Below are positions 1 to 9,570 of a stretch of DNA of 41,013 nt, one piece after another. This DNA is from Pseudomonadota bacterium. GTDB taxonomy: Bacteria > Pseudomonadota > Gammaproteobacteria > Burkholderiales > Methylophilaceae. A program made the translations under genes and the position numbers. The notes beneath the pieces are model-generated. The model was not told the DNA's origin and ran no database searches. It worked only from the letters and a program-made list of their open reading frames with translations. The DNA lies in the NCBI GenBank assembly GCA_027621535.1, contig JAQCBB010000008.1:1-41013 (forward strand). The letters are read 5' to 3'. Each line of letters begins with the position of its first letter. Position 1 is the stretch's first letter.

Positions 1-849
1 ATTTCATTAACCCAAACCCTTGAGCCGAGAGCATTTTATTCATTCACCCCATTTCATAATCAATCGATGCTTCCTGTCTATGACACTCGACTGATGGATT
101 TAAATCTTTACAACATTTTTTCCGAATCTCAATTTATTGGATCGGACAGAGTAGAAGATACCAATCAACTTACCACTGGGCTCACATCTAGAATTATTGA
201 TTCATCTGGACTTGAAAGAGTTGCCTTATCATTTGCACAACGATTTTATTTATCTGATCGAAATGTGCTCAATGATCCTCTTTATTCAAGCGCTGGCTCA
301 AGCCTAGAAACATCATCCAGTGATTTCTTATTTGGTGCAAATGGTCGCATCACTAAAGATTTGTTTTTTAGGTCAATGGCACAATATAATCCTGAACAAA
401 ACTCGTCAAAAAGAGTGGCTTATGGTTTTAAATATAACCCTCAAGCCGGTAAGTTACTTAAATTTGATTATCGCTTTATTGAATTCCCATCAACTAACCA
501 GACTAGGCTCAAACAATTTAACCTAGCTGGTCAGTGGCCGTTAGGCAAAGGGTATTATGCTATTGGCCGATACAACTTTGATTTGGATAATTCAAAAGTA
601 ACAGAATCCTTAGCGGGTATGGAATACGATGCAGGATGTTGGAGTTCAAGAATAGTTTTACATCGCCTATCTTTAGCTACGGAACAAGATCCGAACTACG
701 CATTTTGGTTCCAGCTTGAGCTTGGAGGCCTTGGAAGTATTGGTTCAGGCAAAGCAAGAAAGCTTGACCAGGTATTAATGAGAAATGTTCCAGGTGCGTC
801 ATGGGCCTCATCGCTTGATGATGACATCAGAAGACAAAACTATGAATAA
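1..849 (+). CDS. lptD: LPS-assembly protein LptD, C-terminal part (5' end outside window)
   Basis: LptD is the outer-membrane beta-barrel that, with LptE, inserts lipopolysaccharide into the outer leaflet. Frame 1 is open from the first base, so the gene starts upstream. The visible ~282 residues match the C-terminal barrel: near the start is LEPRAFYSFTPFHNQS, then LPVYDTRL, then GLTSRIID, all typical of betaproteobacterial LptD, followed by alternating hydrophobic/polar strands and aromatic residues. The stop overlaps the surA start by 8 bases, and the lptD-surA-pdxA-rsmA order is the widespread proteobacterial one, supporting the call. The N-terminal OstA/periplasmic part cannot be assessed here. 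A Met at 67 is internal, not the start. Confidence 0.93.
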   Translation: MSLTQTLEPRAFYSFTPFHNQSMLPVYDTRLMDLNLYNIFSESQFIGSDRVEDTNQLTTGLTSRIIDSSGLERVALSFAQRFYLSDRNVLNDPLYSSAGSSLETSSSDFLFGANGRITKDLFFRSMAQYNPEQNSSKRVAYGFKYNPQAGKLLKFDYRFIEFPSTNQTRLKQFNLAGQWPLGKGYYAIGRYNFDLDNSKVTESLAGMEYDAGCWSSRIVLHRLSLATEQDPNYAFWFQLELGGLGSIGSGKARKLDQVLMRNVPGASWASSLDDDIRRQNYE

Positions 850-2125
850 AATAAAAATATTTAGCTTATTCATTTGTTTTAGTTTTTTTATTAATCCATC
901 ATTTTCATTTCAAGAACTCGATAGAATTATTGTTATTGTTAATAAAGAACCTATTACCTATAGAGATCTTGAAGATGGAATAAATAAAGCTTACTCATTT
1001 TTTCAACAAAATAAAATTCAGCCGCCAGAAGAGAGTGTGATTGAAAAAAAAGTTATAGATGAGTTAATAGAAAAAAAACTGCTTGAAAATTACGCAGCTG
1101 ATTGGAATATTAAAGCAACAGCTGAAGATGTCGACAACTTAATCAATAACATCATAAACTCCAATAATATAACCCTTGAAGAATTTAAAGAAAGTTTAAA
1201 AGTACAAGGGTCCAGTTATGAGGATTTTGTCACTAACTTAAAATATGAGATTTTATTAAAAAAAGTTAAAAATCAGGAAATTAGTTCGAAATTAAATATT
1301 TCAGATTTTGAAGTCCAAAAGCATAAAAAAAAATTAGCCAAAATAAAACCCGATATTTACAACCTATCTCACATCTTATTAAAGTTTCCTCAAGACCCGT
1401 CTGCTAAGGAGAAAGAAGAAAAGCGAGAGTTAGGTAAGAAATTATATCAAAAACTTCAAGTTGAAGAGTTTCAAAAAATTGCGTATGAATATTCAGATGC
1501 TCCAGATTCGACTCAAGGTGGTTCGCTTGGAGAATTGAGTAAAAATGAATTACCTGAAATTTTTATAACACAACTTGATAACCTTAAAACAGGCGATATT
1601 TCCAAACCGTTTGAGTCAGGTAATGGAATTCACATTATAAAAGTCAACTTCCTGCAAAGCCTTAACGACTCAAAAATGTCGCGCAAAGAGGTTCAAAAAT
1701 ATTTTGTTCGACAAATTGTGATTAAAACCTCTGAAATACAATCAGAAAATGATGTTATCAACAAGCTAAATAGATTGAGAGAGGAAATACAAAATGGAGC
1801 TGATTTTGAAACAGTCGCAAAGAAATATTCTGAGGACTTCTCGTCAACCAATGGTGGAAACATTGGTTGGTTTTCCGAGGGGATGGATCAAAAACTTGAA
1901 CTTGAGTTATCTAAAATAGATAAAAATGAAATAAGCACTCCTTTTCAAACAAACAATGGATGGCATATTATTCAATATACAGATACAAAAATTGAAGATA
2001 TGAGATCAGAAAATATTGATAATCAAATTAAAATGGATCTTATTAATGAAAGAACAGAGCTTCTATTTGAAGACTGGATTTCAGCATTAAAGGCAGAAGC
2101 TTTTATTGAAATCAGAAATGAGTAA
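842..2125 (+). CDS. surA: Periplasmic chaperone and peptidyl-prolyl isomerase SurA
   Basis: SurA escorts unfolded outer-membrane proteins, LptD among them, to the BAM machinery. I chose the ATG at 842 (427 aa) rather than an upstream in-frame codon at 785, because it gives a clean signal peptide: MNKIKIFSLF, a hydrophobic stretch, and likely cleavage before the FQELDRI segment. The N-terminal chaperone domain (about 25-170) begins IIVIVNKEPITYRD. Two parvulin domains follow: about 178-280 (LSHILLKFP, GGSLGELSK, IHIIKV) and about 290-395 (FVRQIVIKT, GGNIGWFSEG, WHIIQY). Length is close to E. coli SurA. It overlaps lptD and pdxA by 8 bases each, so translation is probably coupled. Confidence 0.96.
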   Translation: MNKIKIFSLFICFSFFINPSFSFQELDRIIVIVNKEPITYRDLEDGINKAYSFFQQNKIQPPEESVIEKKVIDELIEKKLLENYAADWNIKATAEDVDNLINNIINSNNITLEEFKESLKVQGSSYEDFVTNLKYEILLKKVKNQEISSKLNISDFEVQKHKKKLAKIKPDIYNLSHILLKFPQDPSAKEKEEKRELGKKLYQKLQVEEFQKIAYEYSDAPDSTQGGSLGELSKNELPEIFITQLDNLKTGDISKPFESGNGIHIIKVNFLQSLNDSKMSRKEVQKYFVRQIVIKTSEIQSENDVINKLNRLREEIQNGADFETVAKKYSEDFSSTNGGNIGWFSEGMDQKLELELSKIDKNEISTPFQTNNGWHIIQYTDTKIEDMRSENIDNQIKMDLINERTELLFEDWISALKAEAFIEIRNE

Positions 2126-3050
2126 TCATGTCGCTCATAAAACTATTGCCATTACCGCTGGAGATCCAGATGGCATTGGTTATGATTTATGCGCACTCTT
2201 ATTTAAAAAAAAAATAGAATTTAAAGCCAAAATTTTTGGTAATCAAGAATTAATTTATAACCGATCAAAATTATTAGGTTTAAATATTAATAAAAATCAT
2301 GCGAATATTGAAATTATAAATATTAATTCAACAGTTCATAAAGATTTAGTCCTTAATTCAATTAATATGGCTGTTGATTCATGTAATAAAAAAGAATCTA
2401 ACGCTCTAGTTACTCTTCCTGTGAATAAAAATAAGTTATCAACTCAATCAAAAAAATTTTCTGGCCATACTGAATATCTAGAGGAAATATTTGAAAATAA
2501 GTATCCAACTATGATGACTTTTGTAAGTTCCGATAGATCGGTTGTAGCCCTAAATTCAATGCACCTCAGCCTCAAAGAAGCAATTAAAAAAGTTAAAAAA
2601 AAAGAAATCATCAAAAAAATAATTATTTTAAATAATTGCTTAAAAAAACAATTAAAAATCAAACACCCTAAAATTTTAATTACTGGCCTTAATCCTCACG
2701 CTGGAGAAAATAATTTATTTGGCGACGAAGAAAAGCTACACATCAGTCCCGCTGTTGAGGAGTTAAGAAATAATTACCATATAACAATAGATGGACCGAT
2801 ACCTGGTGATACTGCATACTTAAAAAATAATAGAGATAATTATGACTGTATCTATTACATGTATCATGATCAAGCACTAAGTGCTTTTAAATCTGTTCAT
2901 TTTGATACCGGTGTAAATCTGACCTTAGGCTTACCGATCATCCGAACCTCAGTAGACCATGGGACTGCCGAAGATATTGTGGGATTAAAAGTTAAAATAT
3001 CTACTAAAAGTTTTTTAAATGCAATAAATCTTGCATTAAAACTTTCTTGA
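2118..3050 (+). CDS. pdxA: 4-hydroxythreonine-4-phosphate dehydrogenase PdxA
   Basis: PdxA oxidises 4-phosphohydroxy-L-threonine in the DXP-dependent pyridoxal 5'-phosphate pathway. The 310-aa product carries the family signatures: AGDPDGIG near the N-terminus, GHTEYLEE, GLNPHAGE, GPIPGDTAY, YMYHDQ, and a C-terminal block reading GVNLTLGLPIIRTSVDHGTA, which bears metal- and substrate-binding residues. It is slightly shorter than E. coli PdxA (329 aa). The ATG at 2118 is preferred over a TTG four codons upstream because the ATG matches the family N-terminus and yields the 8-base overlap with surA seen elsewhere in the window. rsmA starts one base after its stop. Confidence 0.96.
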   Translation: MSNHVAHKTIAITAGDPDGIGYDLCALLFKKKIEFKAKIFGNQELIYNRSKLLGLNINKNHANIEIININSTVHKDLVLNSINMAVDSCNKKESNALVTLPVNKNKLSTQSKKFSGHTEYLEEIFENKYPTMMTFVSSDRSVVALNSMHLSLKEAIKKVKKKEIIKKIIILNNCLKKQLKIKHPKILITGLNPHAGENNLFGDEEKLHISPAVEELRNNYHITIDGPIPGDTAYLKNNRDNYDCIYYMYHDQALSAFKSVHFDTGVNLTLGLPIIRTSVDHGTAEDIVGLKVKISTKSFLNAINLALKLS

Positions 3051-3051
3051 A

Positions 3052-3825
3052 ATGGTCATAGCCAAAAAAAAATTTGGTCAAAACTTTTTAGTTGATCATA
3101 ATGTGATTAATCAAATTATTAGTGAAATAAAATTTGATGCATCAAAAACCTTCCTCGAAATTGGGCCAGGAAAAGGAGCGCTAACAAAAGAATTAATAAA
3201 AAAAATAAATCCGCTTACGATAATTGAAATTGATGTTGACATGATCAATATTCTTAAGCAAATAAACACTAAAAATCTTGAAATTATTCAAATTGATGTA
3301 TTGAAGCTTGATGAACAATTTTTTAATAAATTTAATATAGTTATTGGAAACCTCCCCTACTACATTTCAAGTGAAATTATCTTTAAACTCCTCCCTATAA
3401 GTCAAATTATAAATATGTATTTCATGTTGCAGCGAGAGGTTGCAGATCGATTAATTGCTAAAGCAGGAACCAAAGATAATTCAATTCTAACGAATTTAGT
3501 AAATTTTTACTTTGATACAGAAAAGCTTATTGATGTAAATCCAAATGCTTTTGAACCAGCCCCTAAAGTTAAATCATCTTTCATCAAATTCACCAGACAT
3601 AATAAATATAATGAGAGAGATTATGAGCCGTATAAAAATATTGTGAGAACTTCATTTAAATTTAAGAGAAAAAACTTAAAAAACAATTTAAAAAATATTC
3701 TTTCTGAAAAAGATTTTGATTTTCTTCAATTAGACCCAACCTCACGAGCAGAGGACTTATCAGTAGAGGACTTTTTAAAAATAGCTAATTATGTGTTTAA
3801 TAATGATAAGAAAAATTCTTATTGA
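3052..3825 (+). CDS. rsmA: 16S rRNA (adenine1518/1519-N6)-dimethyltransferase RsmA (KsgA)
   Basis: RsmA dimethylates two adjacent adenosines in the 3'-terminal hairpin of 16S rRNA with S-adenosylmethionine, a late quality step of 30S assembly. The 257-aa protein starts with the typical KKFGQNFL segment, has the SAM-binding EIGPGKGALT (about 36-45) and the catalytic NLPYY motif (100-104), and a C-terminal helical domain with basic residues (FKFKRKNLKNN) for rRNA contact. It follows pdxA with no usable gap, so it is cotranscribed. In enterobacteria apaG-apaH follow; here adk comes 33 bases later. Confidence 0.96.
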   Translation: MVIAKKKFGQNFLVDHNVINQIISEIKFDASKTFLEIGPGKGALTKELIKKINPLTIIEIDVDMINILKQINTKNLEIIQIDVLKLDEQFFNKFNIVIGNLPYYISSEIIFKLLPISQIINMYFMLQREVADRLIAKAGTKDNSILTNLVNFYFDTEKLIDVNPNAFEPAPKVKSSFIKFTRHNKYNERDYEPYKNIVRTSFKFKRKNLKNNLKNILSEKDFDFLQLDPTSRAEDLSVEDFLKIANYVFNNDKKNSY

Positions 3826-3858
3826 TATAATGATGACTATTGCAATTTAGGAATATTT

Positions 3859-4503
3859 ATGAATATTTTACTTCTAGGGGCTCCCGGAGCTGGGAAGGGG
3901 ACTCAAGCTGCGTTCCTAAATAAACAGTTTGGCATTCCACAAATATCTACTGGCGACATGCTGAGAGAAGCTGTACAAAACAAATCAGATCTTGGATTAA
4001 AAGCAAAATCATTTATGGATCGTGGCGAACTTGTTCCCGATAACCTCATTATTGATTTAGTAAAACAGCGAATAATCAAAAAAGATTGTTCTCAAGGTTT
4101 TATGCTGGATGGATTTCCCAGAACATTAAGTCAGGCAAAAGCTCTTGATGAAGCTCAGGTAAAAATAAATTATGTTGTGGCTATAGAAGTTCCAGATAAA
4201 GTTATTATTGAAAGACTTTCAGGAAGAAGAGTCCATCCGGCTTCCGGGAGGACTTATCATGTCCAGTTTAATCCACCAAAAAATGCGAATAAGGATGACA
4301 TAACCAACGAGGAACTTATCATTAGAGATGATGATAAAGAAGAGACTGTGATTAGTAGATTAGCAAATTATAATAAATCTACGAAACCATTAATTAGTTT
4401 CTACCAGGATAAATCAGCAACTCATGAATTAAATTTTATCAGCATTGACGGAACGGCAAATATCGACTCAATAAATATTTTATTAAGAAAGTCTATTGCT
4501 TAA
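3859..4503 (+). CDS. adk: Adenylate kinase
   Basis: Adenylate kinase interconverts ATP + AMP and 2 ADP in the cytoplasm. The 214-aa length equals that of long-form bacterial enzymes. Visible motifs: P-loop GAPGAGKGT (7-15), AMP-site STGDMLR, DGFPRT, and the LID domain starting [14 protein letters not shown]. The LID lacks the four-cysteine zinc site found in Gram-positive enzymes, as expected for proteobacteria. A good Shine-Dalgarno (TTAGGA, 6 bases before the ATG) supports the start. leuS begins four bases after the stop. Confidence 0.97.
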   Translation: MNILLLGAPGAGKGTQAAFLNKQFGIPQISTGDMLREAVQNKSDLGLKAKSFMDRGELVPDNLIIDLVKQRIIKKDCSQGFMLDGFPRTLSQAKALDEAQVKINYVVAIEVPDKVIIERLSGRRVHPASGRTYHVQFNPPKNANKDDITNEELIIRDDDKEETVISRLANYNKSTKPLISFYQDKSATHELNFISIDGTANIDSINILLRKSIA

Positions 4504-4507
4504 AACT

Positions 4508-6928
4508 ATGAACGAAAATTATGATTTCAAAAATATTGAGAGAAATTGCCAATCTAATTGGCAAAAAACCGATTTATTTTCATCAAAAAAAGATTTAAAT
4601 AAAAAAAAATATTATGTTCTCTCCATGTTTCCATACCCAAGTGGAAAATTACATATGGGTCATGTTCGAAATTATACAATTGGAGATGTTATATCTCGCT
4701 TTAAAAGACTAAATGGCTTTAATGTAATGCAGCCCATGGGATGGGATGCTTTTGGCCTTCCTGCTGAAAATGCAGCTATCCAAAATCAAACACTACCCGA
4801 TGAGTGGACCTTTGGAAATATAAGCTCCATGAAGTCACAATTGAACTCATTAGGCTTGTCTTTAGATTGGGGGCGAGAAATTGCAACTTGTGATCCAAGT
4901 TATTACAAGTGGGAACAATGGTTTTTTATTCAATTATTTAAAAAAGGATTGATATATAAGAAAACATCTATCGTTAATTGGGACCCGATTGATCAAACCG
5001 TATTGGCAAATGAACAAGTCATTGATGGAAGGGGTTGGAGATCTGGCGCGCTTGTGGAGCAGAAGGAGATACCTCAATATTTTTTTAAAATCACAGACTA
5101 TGCCGAAGAGCTAGATAAAGAGCTTGAAAATCTGAATAACTGGCCATCGCAAGTTACCCTAATGCAAAAAAATTGGATTGGTAAAAGTTTTGGATTTAAA
5201 GTAGATTTCCAACAAAAAGAGTTCGAAAAAATATCTGTTTTTACTACAAGACTAGATACCATTTTTGGGGTAACCTTTTTAGCACTCGCTCCAGATCATC
5301 CAATTTCAAAAAAATTAAGCTTTGAAAATGAAGATATTCAAAATTTCATAGATTCAATTAAAAAAACTGGCGTGTCCACTGCTGATCAAGCAAAAGCTGA
5401 GAAAAAAGGAATCTTTACTGGACTCCATGCCTCAAATCCGATTAATAACGAATTAATTCCAATCTGGATTAGTAATTATGTACTAATGGCTTATGGTGAA
5501 GGAGCCATCATGGCGGTTCCAGCTCATGACGAAAGAGACTATGAATTTGCTAACAAATATTCGATTCTTATTAGAAAAGTTATTGAATCGAATAATGAGT
5601 GCTCCCCAGAAAAAGGTATTTTAATAAACTCTGACCGCTTCAACAGTCTATCCAGTGACGATGCAATTGATCAAATTGGATTAGAGCTTTCAAAAAATAA
5701 TTTAGCTGAGAAACAAACCAAATATAGATTGAGAGATTGGGGAATCTCACGGCAGAGGTACTGGGGATGTCCAATCCCGATCATCCATTGCACCAATTGT
5801 GGAGAGGTGTGTGAAAGTGAGACAAATTTACCAGTGCTACTCCCCAAAAAAAATAAGTTTGACTTCGAAAATCAATCCATCAAAACTGAAGAGTCGTTTA
5901 TTAATTGCAAATGTCCAGAATGTGGGAGAAGTGCCAGAAGAGAAAAAGACACGATGGATACTTTCGTTGAATCTTCTTGGTATTTTGCAAGATATACCTG
6001 TCCAGACGAAAATAAACAAATGTTGAATGACGAAGTTAATTATTGGCTACCTGTTGATCAATACATTGGAGGAATTGAGCATGCCATTCTTCATCTTTTA
6101 TATGCTCGATTTTTTACCAAGCTGCTGAGAGATATCGGCTTAATAAAAATTTCTGAGCCATTTGATAACTTGTTAACCCAGGGAATGGTACTAAAAGATG
6201 GGTCAAAAATGTCTAAGTCTAAGGGGAATACTGTAGACCCAGGTGATTTAATTGAAAAATATGGAGCTGATACAGCTAGATTATTTATCATGTTTGCCGC
6301 TCCTGCTGAGCAAAGTCTTGAATGGTCTGATCAAGGCATTGAAGGATCGTACAGGTTTTTGAAGAAAATTTATACACAAATATATAAATTTAATGATCTT
6401 TTAAAGCAGCAAAATATAAAAAATCTTAGTGAAGAACCTTCACAAAATGAAGAATTTACCTATCAATTAAACAAAACTATTGAAAAAGTCACTGATGATA
6501 TTGATAGGAGACAGAGTTTTAATACCGCTATTGCCAGTCTGATGGAATTTGTGAATTATATTTCCTCAATTAATTCTGAAAAAAATATATCAGATGTGTA
6601 TTTTGGTTATAAAAAATTATTAATTATGCTATCTCCATTTGTGCCCCATTTCTGTGAGTATGTTTTTAAAGCACTCACAAATGAGGACATAAAAGAAGAA
6701 AATTGGCCAAAAGTAGATAAGCAGGCACTTCAAAGGAAGAAACAAACTGTAGTCATACAAGTTAATGGTAAGGTCAGAGAAAATATAGAAATAGATACCG
6801 ACACCCCGCAAAGCATTATCGAAGAAAAAGCCTTTGCATGTGAAAAAGTGTTAAGATTTATTAACAATAAAAATGAAGTCAAAAAAATAATTTTCATAAA
6901 AAATAAAATATTAAATATTGTGATATGA
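4508..6928 (+). CDS. leuS: Leucine--tRNA ligase
   Basis: LeuRS, a class Ia synthetase, charges tRNA-Leu and edits misactivated amino acids. The product is 806 aa from the ATG at 4508; a TTG four codons earlier lies inside adk and is less likely. The HIGH box appears as HMGH (49-52) after MFPYPSGKL, and KMSKS at 567-571. Between them sits the CP1 editing domain (TTRLDTIFG, then AVPAHDERDYEF with the editing Asp). Two CxxC pairs (around CTNCGE and CKCPECGR) suggest the zinc-binding insertion. The C-terminal VNGKVRENI is typical. The stop shares ATGA with lptE, the conserved leuS-lptE-holA arrangement. Confidence 0.98.
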   Translation: MNENYDFKNIERNCQSNWQKTDLFSSKKDLNKKKYYVLSMFPYPSGKLHMGHVRNYTIGDVISRFKRLNGFNVMQPMGWDAFGLPAENAAIQNQTLPDEWTFGNISSMKSQLNSLGLSLDWGREIATCDPSYYKWEQWFFIQLFKKGLIYKKTSIVNWDPIDQTVLANEQVIDGRGWRSGALVEQKEIPQYFFKITDYAEELDKELENLNNWPSQVTLMQKNWIGKSFGFKVDFQQKEFEKISVFTTRLDTIFGVTFLALAPDHPISKKLSFENEDIQNFIDSIKKTGVSTADQAKAEKKGIFTGLHASNPINNELIPIWISNYVLMAYGEGAIMAVPAHDERDYEFANKYSILIRKVIESNNECSPEKGILINSDRFNSLSSDDAIDQIGLELSKNNLAEKQTKYRLRDWGISRQRYWGCPIPIIHCTNCGEVCESETNLPVLLPKKNKFDFENQSIKTEESFINCKCPECGRSARREKDTMDTFVESSWYFARYTCPDENKQMLNDEVNYWLPVDQYIGGIEHAILHLLYARFFTKLLRDIGLIKISEPFDNLLTQGMVLKDGSKMSKSKGNTVDPGDLIEKYGADTARLFIMFAAPAEQSLEWSDQGIEGSYRFLKKIYTQIYKFNDLLKQQNIKNLSEEPSQNEEFTYQLNKTIEKVTDDIDRRQSFNTAIASLMEFVNYISSINSEKNISDVYFGYKKLLIMLSPFVPHFCEYVFKALTNEDIKEENWPKVDKQALQRKKQTVVIQVNGKVRENIEIDTDTPQSIIEEKAFACEKVLRFINNKNEVKKIIFIKNKILNIVI

Positions 6929-7401
6929 GTAAAAATAAATTTATAGTCGTCTTTTTTATTATTTGTAGTTTACAAATTTCATGCGGATTCAATTTAAGAA
7001 AACCTATCTCGGTCAATTATGAATCCTACTCGATTATCGGAGATAAATCAGCTATTACACAAAATATAAAAAGACAATTTTCATATGGTGCAATTGTTGA
7101 GGAAAAGAATGGAAATGGTGAATTGGTAATTGAGATTCTAGAAAATAATTTTACTAAAAGAATTTTGTCTCTAGCTGGAAATGGGCAAGTTGGGGAATTT
7201 GAATTAATACAAACTTTATCATATAGGATTAAATCAAAAGATAAATGGTCTGATGCAAGAAAATTAGAAGCTATTCGAGAATATACTTTCGACCCTGCTC
7301 TATATAATGCTGCTGCAGCAGAAGAGTCAATCTTAAAAGACACGATGATCGAACAAATTTCAAGATCAATCATTAATGAAATAAACAATTTAGATAAATG
7401 A
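6925..7401 (+). CDS. lptE: LPS-assembly lipoprotein LptE
   Basis: LptE is the outer-membrane lipoprotein that plugs the LptD barrel. The 158-aa product has a short basic N-terminus, a hydrophobic segment and a cysteine at residue 20 in QISCGFNLRKP; the C-G-F-x-L-R pattern after the lipidated cysteine is characteristic of LptE, although the lipobox (Q at -3) is not canonical. The rest of this family is poorly conserved, so position between leuS and holA, to which it is joined by 4-base ATGA overlaps on both sides, carries much of the assignment. Its partner lptD is at the start of the window. Confidence 0.9.
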   Translation: MSKNKFIVVFFIICSLQISCGFNLRKPISVNYESYSIIGDKSAITQNIKRQFSYGAIVEEKNGNGELVIEILENNFTKRILSLAGNGQVGEFELIQTLSYRIKSKDKWSDARKLEAIREYTFDPALYNAAAAEESILKDTMIEQISRSIINEINNLDK

Positions 7402-8327
7402 ACTTAAGAATATTTGATGTCAATCAAGTTAATATTCAAAGTTTTCAATATTTTTTTATTCAGCATGATGATGAAGTTATCGTAAGTGATTTAATTAACT
7501 ATATTAAAAATATTTGTATTCCACATGCGCCCATAATAAATATTGATGAAAACAATATTGAAAAAGATTTAAATACTTACCTTGAAGCGAATCTTTTTGG
7601 CGACAGATCACTTTTAGTAATTAACCAAAAAAAAGATAAAAATATTTTAAGTTTCACAGAGCTCCTTAATACAAATACAAGTGAAAATATATTTATTATA
7701 AAAGTTCCAAAAGGTAAATTTACGATTAAATTGCCTCTGAATAATTATACAACTTGTATTGATGCCACTTTTAAAATTTATGAATTATCTCAATATATTA
7801 AATATCTAAACCTCAGAGATCAATTAAATTTAACAAATGATGAAGTTCAGTCATTGGAGATTTTCTCTTCAAATAATTATTTATTCCTTCATAACTACCT
7901 AAAAATTAAATCGATAACGCCCGACTATGCAGATCAAATAAATGACCAATCTATTTATAGCAGTTTCGATCTGATTGCAGCGATCTTTTCTGGGTCAAAG
8001 TCAGATTTTATAATAAAAATAAATCGTTTTTTTGAATCTGGAAACGATCCTATTCAATTCAATAGTCTTTTATTTTGGTTTTATAAATCAGTTTTCCGCC
8101 ACAAGCTAAATCCAAATATCGACCTCAAAAGCCTCAGACTTTTTGGAGATATGTCAGTCTATTGTAAGAAATTATCCCAAAAAATACATGAACAACTAAT
8201 TCAGAAAATACTCCAAAAGATCCACACTATTGATAAAATAACTAAAGGGCAAGAATTTCAAACTAATCCTATAATTGAAATTAAAAAAATAATGATCTTA
8301 ACTCATAAATTAGTTCACCATGAATAA
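7398..8327 (+). CDS. holA: DNA polymerase III subunit delta HolA
   Basis: HolA is the delta subunit of the clamp loader, opening the DnaN sliding clamp. The 309-aa product fits the family (E. coli 343 aa, slightly shorter here). Visible is the early LFGDRSLLVI stretch, the usual hallmark in the N-terminal domain, followed by a weakly conserved alpha-helical region. Sequence divergence is high and the AT-rich codon use makes it Asn/Ile/Lys-rich, so gene order (leuS-lptE-holA) is strong support. It shares ATGA with lptE and overlaps proA by 8 bases. Confidence 0.9.
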   Translation: MNLRIFDVNQVNIQSFQYFFIQHDDEVIVSDLINYIKNICIPHAPIINIDENNIEKDLNTYLEANLFGDRSLLVINQKKDKNILSFTELLNTNTSENIFIIKVPKGKFTIKLPLNNYTTCIDATFKIYELSQYIKYLNLRDQLNLTNDEVQSLEIFSSNNYLFLHNYLKIKSITPDYADQINDQSIYSSFDLIAAIFSGSKSDFIIKINRFFESGNDPIQFNSLLFWFYKSVFRHKLNPNIDLKSLRLFGDMSVYCKKLSQKIHEQLIQKILQKIHTIDKITKGQEFQTNPIIEIKKIMILTHKLVHHE

Positions 8328-9570
8328 ATACATCAAAAATGTGCTAGAAAGCGCAAAACAATCTTCTTCATTAATATCTGGTGCCAATTCAGTTCAGAAA
8401 GATATTTTTTTAAAAAATTTAGAATTTTTATTAAATAAAAATAGCGCTCAGATTATAAAAGAAAATCAAAAAGACTTAAATGCTGTCATCAAAAATAAAC
8501 AGGATGCGGCATTTTTTGATCGGCTTAGAATTAACAAAAAAACGATCGAATCCATGTGTGAAGGCTTGAGAAATATTCAATCATTGAGTGATCCAATTGG
8601 AAATATTGAGAACATAAAAGTCAGGCCAAATGGTCTTAAAATCGGCAAAATGCGTGTACCTCTTGGCACTATTTTAATGATTTACGAATCAAGGCCTAAT
8701 GTCACCATTGATGCTGCTGCCTTGGCAGTAAAATCTGGGAATTGTTTAATTCTTCGCGGTGGCTCAGAAGCCATCAACTCAAATTTATATCTTGCAAATT
8801 TAATTACAAAGTCACTTGAGATATCAGGTCTTCCAAAAAATTGTGTCCAGGTCATCAATGATACGAATCGTGATTTAGTCCAACAGCTTATCACTGCAAA
8901 AGACCACATTGATGTAATTATTCCTAGAGGGGGTAAAGGACTTATTAAGAATATCAGTGATAATGCAAAAATTCCTGTTATAAAACATCTTGATGGAAAT
9001 TGTCATATTTTTGTGGATGAATTTGCATCAATGCCAATGGCTTTAAGAATTGTCGAAAACTCTAAAACACAAAGATACGGAACATGTAATACTCTCGAAT
9101 CATTAATTGTTCATAAAAATATAGCGAATTTTTTCTTACCAAAAATTGAAAAAATATTTAAGAAACATGGTGTTGAAATGAGGGGTTGTAATGAAACATT
9201 ATCTATCCTGCCATCCATCAACAAGGCTTCTAAAGAAGATTTTTATGAGGAATATTTAGCTCCAATCATTTCCATTAAAATTGTATCCTCGCTAAAAACG
9301 GCCATCAGCTTTATCAATCAGCACTCCTCAAAGCATACAGAAGCGATTATTACTGAAAACTATTCTAATGCTCAAGAATTTATAAAAATGATAGATTCGT
9401 CATCGGTAATGGTAAATGCATCTACTCGCTTTGCAGATGGTTTTGAGTATGGACTAGGAGCTGAAGTAGGCATCTCAACAGATAAATTTCATGCTCGAGG
9501 ACCTGTAGGGCTAGAAGGCTTAACATCAGAAAAATATGTTGTTTTTGGTGAGGGTCAGTTGAGAAGTTAA
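8320..9570 (+). CDS. proA: Glutamate-5-semialdehyde dehydrogenase (gamma-glutamyl phosphate reductase) ProA
   Basis: ProA reduces L-glutamyl 5-phosphate to glutamate semialdehyde with NADPH, the second step of proline synthesis; ProB, the first, is encoded at 31032-32156. The 416-aa length equals that of E. coli ProA. Seen are the ALDH-fold segments RVPLGTILMIYESRPNVT and LILRGGSEA, and the catalytic cysteine in GTCNTLE (Cys256). The C-terminal block VNASTRFADGFEYGLGAEVG and the final GPVGLEGLTS are near-diagnostic. The start overlaps holA by 8 bases and the stop overlaps nadD by one. Confidence 0.97.
   Translation: MNKYIKNVLESAKQSSSLISGANSVQKDIFLKNLEFLLNKNSAQIIKENQKDLNAVIKNKQDAAFFDRLRINKKTIESMCEGLRNIQSLSDPIGNIENIKVRPNGLKIGKMRVPLGTILMIYESRPNVTIDAAALAVKSGNCLILRGGSEAINSNLYLANLITKSLEISGLPKNCVQVINDTNRDLVQQLITAKDHIDVIIPRGGKGLIKNISDNAKIPVIKHLDGNCHIFVDEFASMPMALRIVENSKTQRYGTCNTLESLIVHKNIANFFLPKIEKIFKKHGVEMRGCNETLSILPSINKASKEDFYEEYLAPIISIKIVSSLKTAISFINQHSSKHTEAIITENYSNAQEFIKMIDSSSVMVNASTRFADGFEYGLGAEVGISTDKFHARGPVGLEGLTSEKYVVFGEGQLRS

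Noticed and set aside
2580-2660. Long A-runs in pdxA and other genes as possible slippage or frameshift sites
   Set aside because: Frames are intact across them and such runs follow from Lys-rich coding at low GC throughout the window.
7026-7388. 120-codon open frame on the minus strand opposite lptE
   Set aside because: It lies entirely within lptE, has no recognisable motif or ribosome binding site, and lptE is well supported on the plus strand.
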